Shown one piece after another: positions 1 to 9,877 of a stretch of DNA of 64,000 nucleotides. The stretch lies in assembly GCF_002865645.1 (NCBI RefSeq), contig NW_020194558.1, positions 2,446,014 to 2,510,013 of the forward strand. Direction: 5' to 3'. Under the pieces are notes generated by a model, which saw only the letters and a program-made list of their open reading frames with translations, had not been told where the DNA came from and did not search any database. Positions within the stretch are counted from its first letter, which is position 1. Each line of letters starts with the position of its first letter. The position numbers were made by a program, and so were the translations under genes. The DNA is from Hyaloscypha bicolor E. Its lineage: Eukaryota; Ascomycota; Leotiomycetes; Helotiales; Hyaloscyphaceae.

Positions 1-1682
1 GTCTCGACTCTTCCACGAAGAAGGAGCAGAGGGAGGTACACGACCCAGCAATTGACATCGACGAGCTTATTCCGTCCGACAACATCGTGATACAATGGAC
101 CAAACGAGTCGAACATTTCCTTGCCCTTGAAGTCCGTGGCATCCACCGTGTCAAGTCGAACGAGCAGAGCCCCAAGGCAACGCTCAGCTTCTTGCAGATT
201 GTCGTGCTGTGGTTCTCGATCAACACTGCTTCGCAGAATATCACTCTTGCGAGTATTGGGCAGGGCGTATATGGGCTGGGATTCGTGGATGCCACATTGA
301 CAAGCATATTTGGGGCCATCGTTGGGAGTATTCCGGTTGCATACACGGCTGGCTGGGGGCCATGGAGTGGGAATAGGACAATGGTATGAACCATCCTTTT
401 TCTGGCCCGATTTTTCAGGAACAGGATTCTCGCTGATTCACCCTCAGATCTGTGCCCGCTTCTCAATGGGATGGTGGCCAGTGAAGATCTGCGTTCTCCT
501 GAATCTAGTCGTCCTGATTGGATACTCTATGATAGATGCTGTTGTAGCTGGCCAAATCCTCTCGGCAGTATCTCCCAATGGCAGTCTCACTGTGGAGGTG
601 GGTATTGTGATCACCGCAGTTGTGACCTGGCTGGTAACTACCTTTGGTATCAAGATATTTCATCATTATGAAAGGTGGGTAATGTTGAAATGAAAATTTC
701 GTTCTTCTCTAACTTTCTAGATATGCCTGGATCCCTCAAAGCATAGTCCTGCTTATTCTAGCAGGAACTGCTGGACCCAAATTTGATATATACTCGAAGT
801 CTACAGTTACTGGTGCAACACTGACTGGCAATCGTCTCACTTTCTTCTCCATTTGCCTCTCTTCCGCTGTAACATATGCTCCAGGAGCAGCCGATTTCCT
901 CGTATATTGTGATCCGAAGATTGCTTCACGCTGGAAGGTGTTTGGCGCTACTTTTACTGGCCTCACCTTGTCATTCGTCTTCACCTTCGTTCTTGGTACG
1001 GGTTTAGCCTCTGGACTTCACAACGACACTGTCTGGAATGCCGCTGGGACCGGCACAGGAGCATTGGTTGTCGCAGGGTATGATAGCCTGGGCGCTTTTG
1101 GAAAATTCTGCTCCGTCATTGCTGCTTTGGGATTGATCGCGAATATGGTCCCTCCAACCTATTCGTCTGGCATCGACTTCCAGATTCTGGGACGATATCC
1201 AGCAATGGTTCCACGCTATTTGTGGAATACGCTTGCTGTGATCATTTTTGCTGTCTGTGCTCTCGCTGGAAGGAATAGTCTCTCAGAGATATTTACGAAC
1301 TTTTTGGCTTTGATGGGCTATTGTGAGTTCTCCCTATCGACTCGACATGTTTTACCGACTAACTCTCTCTTCAGGGGTTGTTCTTTGGATTGCTATCACT
1401 CTCGAAGAGGAATTTATATTCCGCCGAAAGATGAAGCCTACTTTTGTCTGGAGTGATTGGAACAGGCAAGAGAAATTGCCTATTGGGATTGCGGCTGTGA
1501 TGGCATTCTGTGTTGGCTGGGTGGGGGCGGTCCTCTGTATGGCTCAGTACTACTTCACAGGCCCTATCGCGAAACCGATTGGAGACTACGGTGGCGATAT
1601 GGGCAACTATGTTGGGTTTGCTTTTGCTTCCTTGATTTATCCGCCCTTGAGATATTGGGAGCTGAAAAAATTTGGCCGGTAG
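1..1682 (+). CDS. NCS1-family purine-cytosine permease (5' end missing)
   Basis: Plasma-membrane symporter of the NCS1 (Fcy2/FcyB-like) family, expected to import purines or cytosine with protons. The reading frame is open from base 3, so the start lies outside the window. Exons by eye are 3-383, 448-674, 721-1322 and 1375-1682, about 505 residues against a usual 500-530. Phases agree at every junction and each intron has a GT-AG pair. Family hallmarks are seen: the stretch GPWSGNRTM joined to an ARFSMGWWP segment across intron 1, TFGIKIFHHYERYAW across intron 2, the GYDSLGAFGKF and YSSGIDFQ helices, and an EEEFIFRR segment near the C-terminus. Many hydrophobic helices are visible, as expected for 12 membrane spans. 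Family assignment is strong. Substrate is inferred from the family only. Confidence 0.9.
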
Positions 1683-2207
1683 AGGTTGAAGGCTCTCAGC
1701 ACTGGTCTGAATACTCGGCAATCAACTTCGGGCGAGGTTGAGAGACCCGAGATCGATCAAGAACCCACTCGAGTTTGGGTACGAATCTACATGACTTTGA
1801 CGTACTCCGCGAGCTTGCCTTGTGGAAACTGTCCCTTTTCGTGGCTTTATTCTGGCGTAGATCAGGTGACGTTAAACTATGATGCGGCTGATCACGATGC
1901 TTTTTTTCAGCTGCAGCCTTACTTCAACCTCGACTCGAAGAAATCGACCAACGTGATCCACTACCAACCCTCCCAACTGTCGGCGAAAAGAATATATAGC
2001 ACTCTCCGGCGTCTGCAGATATTGGCGAGACTTTGATTCGGTCCACCGCAAACAGTGGATTGGCTTAGCTCCCCATCGACAAACTAGACGACTAGGCAAG
2101 CACGAGCCCTCTTCCATGTGTCTTAATGTTTCGATTTCCGTACACTAACATGGACGTCCTGTAGATGATCTGCCAATAACTTTCTTCCTCGACCTATATA
2201 CCATACC
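1683..2207. other. Intergenic region
   Basis: No convincing coding exon is seen. It holds the 3' end of the permease transcript and the promoter of the next gene, with a TATATA-like stretch about 15-20 bases before the next ATG, probably too close to act as a TATA box. Confidence 0.5.
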
Positions 2208-3647
2208 ATGGCACAAGTGCCACCGCCTCCCACACCTTCAGGCTCCGAAGTCTCCAAAGTCGAAAGCGATGTTTCCCAAACAATCAGCCTTGCGGATTCG
2301 ATCGTGACATTGCTGAGGGAACCCGTTTCTTTACTTTATCAGAACATCAAGGAGAGGGAAGTGCTGGAACGAAACTTGGGGCACTGGCAAACAGAGGCTT
2401 TGGATGATTACAAGCAGTGTCGGATACCAGTCCTACGGCTGACAGAATTCGAGACGCATCTCGTGAAAACCGATGGGCACCTCCTTGCGAAAACGGCGAC
2501 CGATTCTCGTTTGAGTTCTGACACCAACAGCCCAGGCAGTCACAAGACATTAAGGAATAGTATGTTGTCTTGGGGGCCTCTCCCTCCTTTACCTTTCTTT
2601 TGGCAAAAAAATGCAAGCCCTCAACCTGACAAATCGCCACCTGCAAAAGCATGCTGGGCATCCCTCCTCCGTGCTTTAGGAATTGGTCCTGGGATGAACA
2701 TTGTTGGTTGGAGGCCGTCCAATGATGGCTTCATAAGCACTCAGAACGGAGGCATCGAAATGGAGGTTGATGGAGCGGTTTTGTGCCACATCATGAACCT
2801 ATATTCTCCATCGCTTAACCCCGAAACGTACTGGGGCGGCTCAGCAGGACGAGTCCCAAGCTACGCATCTAAGGAATCGTGTATCCTTCCGTTTGGGAGA
2901 TTAGCCTGGACTAAGACTGGAGGCGAGATCCACGCTCACTTTGAGCCCGGCCCCGAAAAAGAACTCGATGCGGAGAAAGCACCATTCGATCAATTTGACT
3001 ATTCTCAATATCGTCTTGACCCTAACACATGGATTACAACCTACTTGACTGCTCTCGAACATGGGACATCCGATTCCGATCTCCACCTAGCCGAGATCGA
3101 GGCTCCAATAACAGAACGTATCGAAAGATTGAGTTATTGCATGAATAAGTTAGCCTTCGCTTCTCTCACACCGAGATTGGTTTCGTCGGCTTGGTTTGAG
3201 GAGGCGGCTCGGGTTAAGCGCCGTGTTCTGGCACAAGGGGGAGAGGATCATTCTTTTTTCGCAGACATCTGCGAGACCCTTGACAAGGATCCCTTTTCAC
3301 ATATACCCGAGGAATCACGAGGAGATTTCAGAGAAAAATCAAAATTCCAGGTTCGGGAACTTTTCTTGCTCGACAAGGAAAGCTTCACTTTCTGGTTTCC
3401 GGGGCGTCGGAAAGCAAGCTTTAATATCAACACAATACACGAGCTAGCGAGGGGAGTCTTAGACAAATATGAACACCAGCCTCCTGGCAGCTGGAAGCGC
3501 GAGCTGTACGACATGCGGGAGGATGTGATCGCAGTTCTTCGAATCAACAACCGGGTCTTCGTCAAGCATTTCTGGTTTTTGGAGTTCACGAGAGAGTCCC
3601 CGCTGTGGAATGAGCGAGTGCTGCTTGGGGCGCCATCTCTACGTTAA
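2208..3647 (+). CDS. Uncharacterised fungal protein, probably with one in-frame intron
   Basis: I do not recognise this family. The uninterrupted frame gives 479 residues from an ATG preceded by a purine at -3. The N-terminus is Pro/Ser-rich, followed by a likely helical stretch with many charged residues. The remainder is a mixed, globular-looking sequence rich in Trp, Phe and Arg. No signal peptide or membrane segment is seen. Bases 2560-2649 look like a 90-nt intron that keeps the frame: GTATGT donor, a pyrimidine-rich middle, a CTGAC branch-like motif and an AAAG acceptor. Removing it deletes an oddly Pro-rich segment and leaves 449 residues. Coding potential is supported by length and composition. 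Function is unknown. Confidence 0.7.
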   Translation: MAQVPPPPTPSGSEVSKVESDVSQTISLADSIVTLLREPVSLLYQNIKEREVLERNLGHWQTEALDDYKQCRIPVLRLTEFETHLVKTDGHLLAKTATDSRLSSDTNSPGSHKTLRNSMLSWGPLPPLPFFWQKNASPQPDKSPPAKACWASLLRALGIGPGMNIVGWRPSNDGFISTQNGGIEMEVDGAVLCHIMNLYSPSLNPETYWGGSAGRVPSYASKESCILPFGRLAWTKTGGEIHAHFEPGPEKELDAEKAPFDQFDYSQYRLDPNTWITTYLTALEHGTSDSDLHLAEIEAPITERIERLSYCMNKLAFASLTPRLVSSAWFEEAARVKRRVLAQGGEDHSFFADICETLDKDPFSHIPEESRGDFREKSKFQVRELFLLDKESFTFWFPGRRKASFNINTIHELARGVLDKYEHQPPGSWKRELYDMREDVIAVLRINNRVFVKHFWFLEFTRESPLWNERVLLGAPSLR

Positions 3648-4356
3648 GACAACATTTCGTCTGCTACAAGGCAGTATTGGATCATATGTATCGAGTCGTT
3701 GGATCGTCACCAGCAAACACCGACGTTCAACTTGCACGGCCCGACTTCCAATTGCCAATTTAGCTGGCCGCCGTTGGCCGCGCTTTTTCAGCAATATCAT
3801 TCGCTCTTTGAGTTTACTAACGGGAGTGATCAATACTTCGTTGCGGTGTCTCCGATGCGTTGAACACTGCAAACGGAAGAGCAGATATTCTGAGGCACGA
3901 CGCTGCCGCATCAATCGGCATCTCCTGGAACTGAAGCTGCAAACTGGATTCTGCGAGACTTAGATTCAAAAATGGGAGATGGTGCTTAAGGTCAAATTGT
4001 TGACTCGACACTCATTTCTTCATATTGAGTCAGGTTGAGAGCATTTCTAGTACAAGAGACGGAGAAATGCAGCCGCGTAGGCAAAGAGCTACCAGGCTCT
4101 CAGGGAGGTTCTCACAGATATCTAACGATATATCACATCATTCACGTGATTCATATTGGGAATTGACAATATGTTCACTTATGCTCAATAGTTGGTTGAA
4201 GATGTCGCTATATGCATCAAGCATCGGAAGTCCCTTGCAGCGTTTAGTTCTCGCTTGCCTTTAATGATTATCTATGCATGTCTTTCCTGCATTCAATCTC
4301 TGCGTTTCCAATGTTTCTTGCCTCCAGTCGTTCATCTGTTTGTTGGGACTGTACGT
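3648..4356. other. Intergenic region
   Basis: Only short frames lacking good starts or neighbours are seen here. I assign no gene, repeat or RNA. Confidence 0.4.
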
Positions 4357-4608
4357 TCAAACGAAGTCGTCGTCGTGAGGGCCAGTCTGGCCCGGGTGGT
4401 CAACTTCGTCACTTGATTCGCGTTTCTTGCGCCTTTGGATGAGATCCTTTTTGGCTTTGCCATGAAAATCTCTGTCGGGGTTGAAATGAAGCACATACCA
4501 TGCTTGATTGTATCCAGCTGCTTGGGAACGAGCCTTAGATTGTAGGCGTTTGATCTTCTCGTGGCGAGGTGAGGTGTCCTCAGCATGGTAGTATTTTCGG
4601 AAGGCCAT
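4357..4608 (-). CDS. Possible small basic protein (uncertain)
   Basis: An 83-residue frame opens at an ATG at 4608. It is rich in Lys, Arg, Asp and His, includes a KKDLIQRRKKRESSDE stretch and ends in an acidic tail. An overlapping frame with its own ATG at 4795 lies just upstream on the same strand and shares a MAF start, so the true gene may be spliced across the two. I could not find a clean GT-AG junction joining them. No family is recognised. The charged, low-complexity composition could also arise by chance. Confidence 0.3.
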   Translation of the reverse strand: MAFRKYYHAEDTSPRHEKIKRLQSKARSQAAGYNQAWYVLHFNPDRDFHGKAKKDLIQRRKKRESSDEVDHPGQTGPHDDDFV

Positions 4609-4795
4609 TCTCAATAGATCGTGGCAATTGTAAGTGGGCCGCTCTTTGAATGTCTGAGTCTCCGAGTTTCGATGGAAGTGGAAGTGTCTGAGAGAAAGCT
4701 GTCCAGTTGGTAGTAGAGAAAGCAGGAGCTGAGTCTGGAACCACCGCCGCCTTATATGATACAATGTCGCCCAATTTACGATTACTAAAAGCCAT

Positions 4796-6342
4796 TGTTC
4801 AAGGCTTGTTATCAGCTTCTTTCATATGTCTCCTCATCAAAGCAAAATTTCGAAGGTCGTGCTCCCGTCGCGCAAAATTTGGCGTCGACGACATGTCGAC
4901 CAATGGAGAACAAAGAAAAGTATATGCTTTTTCGCCGTCTGATGCATATTTCCGTTCCTTCGCAAACTCCTTCTCAATTCCTAAAGAATTCCCCAACACT
5001 TTCTGGATTTCTGAGCATAATTCCTTATTGACTTTGTTTCGGAATAGGCGAGTCAGAGAAACAGGAGCCGTAAGGTCTTCGTGAATGGACGAACCGCCAA
5101 TTGGTTTGCTCCAATATGCTTAGACTCACAAGTTTAGTTTCTTGATCGCTGGTTGAGAAATAGTATTCATGTCATACTCTCAAATCAGTAGGAGAGGAAT
5201 GCTTGTCATGTGATTGTCATCACGTGGAAACGAGACTGTGAAACACCTGGTCCTTCCGTGGTTCCTCCCCACATTTCGTCCACTCTAAAGTTCTGGAAGT
5301 CCTCTAGAAGCTTCAAGTGGAGTATTCGAGGGCTTGTTACAGGTAAGTGGGTATCGTTGGTTGCGGATCCCCCTTTTCCGTGCAACCCAAAACGTTTCAC
5401 CTCAAAGTCGTTACCTATCACCTGGCACGATCTGATCTAATCACCCCATCTTGCTCCAAATCGTCGGGACCGAGGATGTTTTAATATTTGGAAGTATGAA
5501 TATGATCGTTTCCGGGCTGCACGCTTTGATGTCGAAGTGCGCGTCACACAGATCATTCGGATCTGGCCGAGACGACGCTGGTGGTTTGAGAGCTCGAGAC
5601 CGCAGTCCACACTTCACTCCACCGAATTCCCGCAAAGCTAGATTCACTACAAACCCTACGTTTAAGCATAAAGCGTGAGAGAAACTCCTTCCTTGGCTTA
5701 CGAAGTTCGGAAACACGTCTGTTCTCTTCGAGTTTGAACACTCCCGATCAGATTATTTTGGCGATTTGGCATAGTTCTCTTCCCGTCTCTTCTTTCCATC
5801 TATCACCCTGGGGCTTAGGCGGATGACGAAGTCCATGTTGATTGAATTTCTCTTGGTCATATTCAGCCCGGACTTGGCCAAAAACGAGACAAGCTTTCCG
5901 CTGACCTGACTGTTTTCAGTCTGGATCTCGAGTCTGACACAGCATGTCATCGGTTACAGTACCCACCTAGGTATTGCGAGAAAACTATCACCCGATGAGT
6001 TGAGGTTCGAAGCAACGACGCCTGATGTTTGCGCAAGTTTCTACAACACCTATTTCTGGAAATGCTTCATTCTATACTTCCCGTCCATGAGGGTATTGTG
6101 GCTTGCGAGCTTGTCACTGACTCTTAAGCATATCGCCAGGCCTTGGGGGAGATCTATAAAGATGTTCAGGTTCCCCGTTGATTTCCTTCCATCATCAACA
6201 GCAAGTCTTCTTTTCTGATATCGACCGGGTCGACTTCACTTCGCTTCTGCTTCTTCTACCAGCTGGTCTGATTTTCAATACTTAGAATTTTAAAGTCAAT
6301 ACTTTCCGACAAGAAATCTCCATCAATCGGCTCGACTCCACC
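4796..6342. other. Intergenic region and upstream region of the first secreted Pro-rich gene
   Basis: No gene is supported. The stretch 5240-5800 aligns, in the same order, with 7930-8390 upstream of the paralogous gene at 9096, so it is the upstream half of a segmental duplication. A 16-base exact match, CCCGTCTCTTCTTTCC, starts at 5782 and recurs at about 8370. A CACGTG motif lies near 5221. Confidence 0.6.
6154..6160 (+). promoter_or_regulatory. TATA-like box upstream of the first secreted Pro-rich gene
   Basis: TATAAAG followed by ATG lies 189 bases before the start codon at 6343. The paralogous gene has the same TATAAAGATG string 176 bases before its own start, which supports a conserved core promoter. 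Transcription start sites are not known. Confidence 0.5.
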
Positions 6343-6987
6343 ATGCGTTTCTCCACCTCTATTCTTCTGCTCATGAGCAGCAGCCTCATCATCACGGCTC
6401 CTGTGCCAACTCTTGACAACCAAGAGGTTTCAGTTCGGGCCCCTCCCCCACCACCAAACCATGCCAACAACCATCCGCCTCCACCTGCAAATAATGGCAA
6501 CAACAACGGCGCAAACCGCCCTCCGCCACCGCACAAGAGAGAGTTGACTGAATTCGAAGAGCGAGCCAACCAGCCTCCTCCACCTCCCAACAACAACGCC
6601 AACAATCGCCCCTCTCCTGCACCACAAAACAATGGAAATAACAATGCCAACAACCGTCCTGCTCCACCGCCAAACAATGGAGCCAACAACGCCAACAACG
6701 GCCCTGCTGCACCGCCGCCACAGCACAATCGGGGTGTCGTGACTATGGTCGAGGAGCGAGCACCTCCTCCAACCCCAAACAACAACGCTAATAACAGTCC
6801 TGCCCCGCCTCCCAATAATGGAAACAACCCTGCTCCGCCCACTAATGGCGGAAACAATAATGGCAACCAAGCTCCTGCTCCAGCACAGAACGGGGGGAAC
6901 AATAATGGCAATCAAGCTCCTGCTCCGGCACGGAACGGGGGGAACAACATTGCTAACAAGCAACCTCCGCCGCCACCGCACAATTAA
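6343..6987 (+). CDS. Secreted Pro/Asn-rich modular protein (paralogue A)
   Basis: A 214-residue single-exon protein. Residues 1 to about 19 form a classical signal peptide (MRFSTSILLLMSSSLII core, cleavage near TAPVP). The mature part alternates poly-Pro blocks with Asn/Ala/Gly-rich spacers such as NNGNNN. Three blocks are separated by short charged linkers: one reading HKRELTEFEER and one ending MVEER, each followed by Ala and a new Pro block. A dibasic KR at the first linker could be a kexin site. The tail repeats a GGNNNGNQAPAPA unit. No cysteines are seen, so it is not a typical Cys-rich effector. It matches the gene at 9096 in signal peptide, linker design and upstream DNA. Cell-wall, matrix or processed-peptide roles are all possible. 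Function is not known. Confidence 0.8.
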   Translation: MRFSTSILLLMSSSLIITAPVPTLDNQEVSVRAPPPPPNHANNHPPPPANNGNNNGANRPPPPHKRELTEFEERANQPPPPPNNNANNRPSPAPQNNGNNNANNRPAPPPNNGANNANNGPAAPPPQHNRGVVTMVEERAPPPTPNNNANNSPAPPPNNGNNPAPPTNGGNNNGNQAPAPAQNGGNNNGNQAPAPARNGGNNIANKQPPPPPHN

Positions 6988-9095
6988 GAGGCTGTCAAGT
7001 GGCTTGGGCATTGGCCAAGGGATGATTTGGGGATGGTTTTGGAAGAGGAAGAGGAATGTAGTGAGGAGGGAAGTTGATTGGCTTGAGAGAATGGCGATGA
7101 AAGGAGTTTGGATCGGATCTGGGAGGGATTTAAGGATGTAGAAGTAAACCGGGTAGTTGAGCGTAGTTAGAATAGAATTTGGCTTTAATCCCTCCGTATC
7201 CTTTGCTTTCCTAGCCTGGTATTGGCCACAACAAGTTTTTTGACCTTACTTTTTTCGGTTTTTTATCATTGAGAAGCTGTTGTATGATTAAAAGCAAGAT
7301 CTCGACTTGTCGAAAGCAGAGCATTTAGTTACGCCAGGTGGCCACTGTAGAAAATTGATCTCGTAACAGAGAATTTACCTGTCACATAATAAGGGGGGGA
7401 AATAAAACCGCAGGAAGCTTAAGGGGGATGTGCTCCCACCAAGATTGATGACTTATATCTTCTACTTAGGGGGTCTCTTGAAAGAATACTCTCTCTTGCG
7501 CAGCTTTGTTGCCCCAATGATTTTGTGGGGGGGGGGGGGCGCGGAGCTTCCCCAGGATTAGAAGTATACTCTAACAATATCCCCTTCCAAAGTAGGAATA
7601 ATATTGCTTTTACTCTTTCCATTTGCGCCTGTTTGTGCGGCCCCTAGTAGGTCAACGGAACTGGTACTTTGCCAGCTTGACTCAATCCAACATTGAACAA
7701 CGTTTCGGTCACATGACCAATCATCCACGTGAGAGACTTCTCCTTCTTTGCCAACGAAGTGAAAGGAAGTAAGACGGTAACTGTGCATCAGCTTGCATTA
7801 GGGAGTTGTATAATTCGGCATTGGAACGAGGTTCATAAGGTTTCTGAGATGTAAGAAGCTCGATGAAATTCGGAGTACCAGAATTGACTCCTTCCCCTTC
7901 CGTCACTTGACGAATTTCGTCTCTTGGATGCTTCATTCCCTGGTAGTTCCTCCCTAGGTTGAAGGATTCTGGAAGTTGGCTAGAACTAAAAAGTGAGAAT
8001 CATAAAAGCTCGTCACAGGCTTGTGGGTCCTCGGTTGTTGCAGGTTCTTGATCTCCGACTCAAGGCGTCTTGAAACTCGTCACCATCACGTGCCTCAGTC
8101 TGATCTTATCACTCGATTCGACTTCGGGAATTCGGTCCCGAGAAAGGTACACGCAGCCTTGTGTGAAGTTCAAACGCCTTGTTCGGAGAAGGCTGACAGA
8201 AGGAGAGCCCCTGACAGATGGGCCAGAACGGGGAAGTCCACTTTCCGTTCTTGGCAATCTATCCACTCCCCTCTACCTCTTTGGCTTTGAATTTGTTGAG
8301 CATATCTTAACCACCATCCTTGGATATAATGTGCCAGAATTGTTTCTGTTCCTTTCAATGTTTTGCATCCCCGTCTCTTCTTTCCTGCGCACATTATTTT
8401 GGCTCATCTGAGCATGGTGGATTCTATTCAATGTTTGACACTTCCGTTTGTTCTTTCCTCAACCGAGTGATATCTCTCGGTTGACCTTCGTCCCATATAT
8501 GTGATGTTTGATATCATAGTTTGGTTTTCGTCAGCAGATTATTTTTAGCATTCTGTCACGTCTTCGTCTCTTCTTGCCTATGTCTGTACTTCTCGTTCGA
8601 AACATCAATACTGCCGCGATTCAGCTTCTCGAAGTCAAGTAGATGACGAGTTTAGCTTTCATTGAGTTTCTGATGTTCGATGTTCGTCTAGGCTCGGTCT
8701 GAAGTCAAGCTTTCTGGCCTACCCAGAGTAACAAGTGCCTCTCGATGGAGAATGACAACATCAGATGGGAACGTCAAACAATGATCACTTGCGCGTCGGT
8801 TCGGGGAGAACTCCATTTTTGGACGGAAACACTAAGCCCATTTGCTCAGCCCCTCCTCTCACGATAGTCTTGCGAGTAAGTGCTCGAGCTCTACACTCCT
8901 CGTCATCAACATGAGAAGATATAAAGATGCCCAGCCTCGCTGTCAACAATACTCAATCATCATCAAGACCTGGCTGTCTTCTCTGATCACCACCTCAATT
9001 CACCTCCACGCATTCAATTTGTCTGATTTAATAATCTACTCTCCTCTAAATTATATTTCTGAAAGGTCATTCCAAAGCAAGATCCTCTACTTATC
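6988..9095. other. Intergenic region containing the second copy of the duplicated promoter
   Basis: No gene is supported. Segments around 7939-8112 and 8370-8385 are collinear with 5247-5444 and 5782-5797 upstream of paralogue A. A run of 13 or so G residues sits near 7527. CACGTG motifs occur near 7727 and 8086. Confidence 0.6.
8920..8926 (+). promoter_or_regulatory. TATA-like box upstream of the second secreted Pro-rich gene
   Basis: TATAAAG followed by ATG lies 176 bases before the start codon at 9096. It corresponds to the identical string before paralogue A. The two are embedded in related flanking DNA, so they are probably copies of the same promoter. Confidence 0.5.
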
Positions 9096-9569
9096 ATGCA
9101 TTTCTCCACCTCAACACTCCTCCTTATCCTCGGCAGCAGCCTGGCGCTTGCTGCTCCTTTGCCGGGCGCAGACTTGACCGACCTTTCTCTTAGAGAAGCT
9201 TTGGCAGCTCCTCCACCAGGACCACCTCCACTAAGCCTACCTCCCCCACCCCAGAACGGTGGCAACCAGCCCCCTCCTCCCCACGTTCGAGACATCGAAA
9301 TCGACGAACGTGCTCCTCCTCCAGGGCCCCCTCCTCCACCTAAAAATGGAGGCATCCGTCCGCCTCCACCACATGTCCGTGATGTTGACGAGAAGCTAGG
9401 GGAGAGGGCTCCTCCGAGAGGTCCGCCTCCTCACAACAATGGAGGCAACCGTCCCCCACCACCACATGTCCGCGATGTTGATGAGAATCTGGCGGAGAGG
9501 GCTCCCCCGAGAGGTCCGCCTCCTCCTCACAACAACGGAGGCAATCGCCCCCCACCACCACATGTTTAG
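9096..9569 (+). CDS. Secreted Pro-rich tandem-module protein (paralogue B)
   Basis: A 157-residue single-exon protein. Residues 1 to about 20 form a signal peptide (MHFSTSTLLLILGSSLALAA). The rest is four near-identical modules at about residues 38-72, 73-104, 105-135 and 136-157. Each runs APPxGPPP, a short N/H/K-G-G-N spacer, then PPPPHV, and the first three end with an acidic linker RD(V/I)...ER before the next APP. The last module stops at PPPPHV. There are no cysteines. The regular Arg-terminated linkers suggest a polyprotein-like precursor cut after ER, but this is inference: the sites are monobasic with an acidic residue before Arg, unlike normal kexin sites. A structural extracellular matrix role is the main alternative. 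Confidence 0.82.
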   Translation: MHFSTSTLLLILGSSLALAAPLPGADLTDLSLREALAAPPPGPPPLSLPPPPQNGGNQPPPPHVRDIEIDERAPPPGPPPPPKNGGIRPPPPHVRDVDEKLGERAPPRGPPPHNNGGNRPPPPHVRDVDENLAERAPPRGPPPPHNNGGNRPPPPHV

Positions 9570-9802
9570 ATTGCAATCGTGATAGGTCTCAACTGCTGAG
9601 ATCTGAGCTGCAGTTGGAATTGGAATTGGAGTTGCGGCTGTTGGGGGATGTTGGGACTGGGGCTGTTTGGAAGGCTTGGTTGGTTGGCTGGTGGGGGGTT
9701 TTGGCTTGGGAAAGGAGACAGTTAGTCTGTAGCTGAATGGAGTGGGATCCAGGATCCCTTTTTTTTTTAACCCTTTGTTCCAAGTTTTCGATGAGGAGCT
9801 CT

Positions 9803-9877
9803 TACTGAGGCCATTAGCGGGCTAGTCGACAAAACCGAGAAGCGAAAAGTGATTTTCTGATTTTTTGATTTTCGCGC
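9803..9877 (+). repeat. Left terminal inverted repeat of the large element
   Basis: Begins TACTGAGGCC at 9803, just after the direct repeat GCTCT. It pairs with the reverse complement of the right end and is followed by a poly-C tract at about 9885-9900. Confidence 0.7.

Noticed and set aside
6282..6911. 209-codon minus-strand Gly/Leu-rich frame
   Set aside because: Mirror of the Pro/Asn repeats in the secreted protein on the plus strand.
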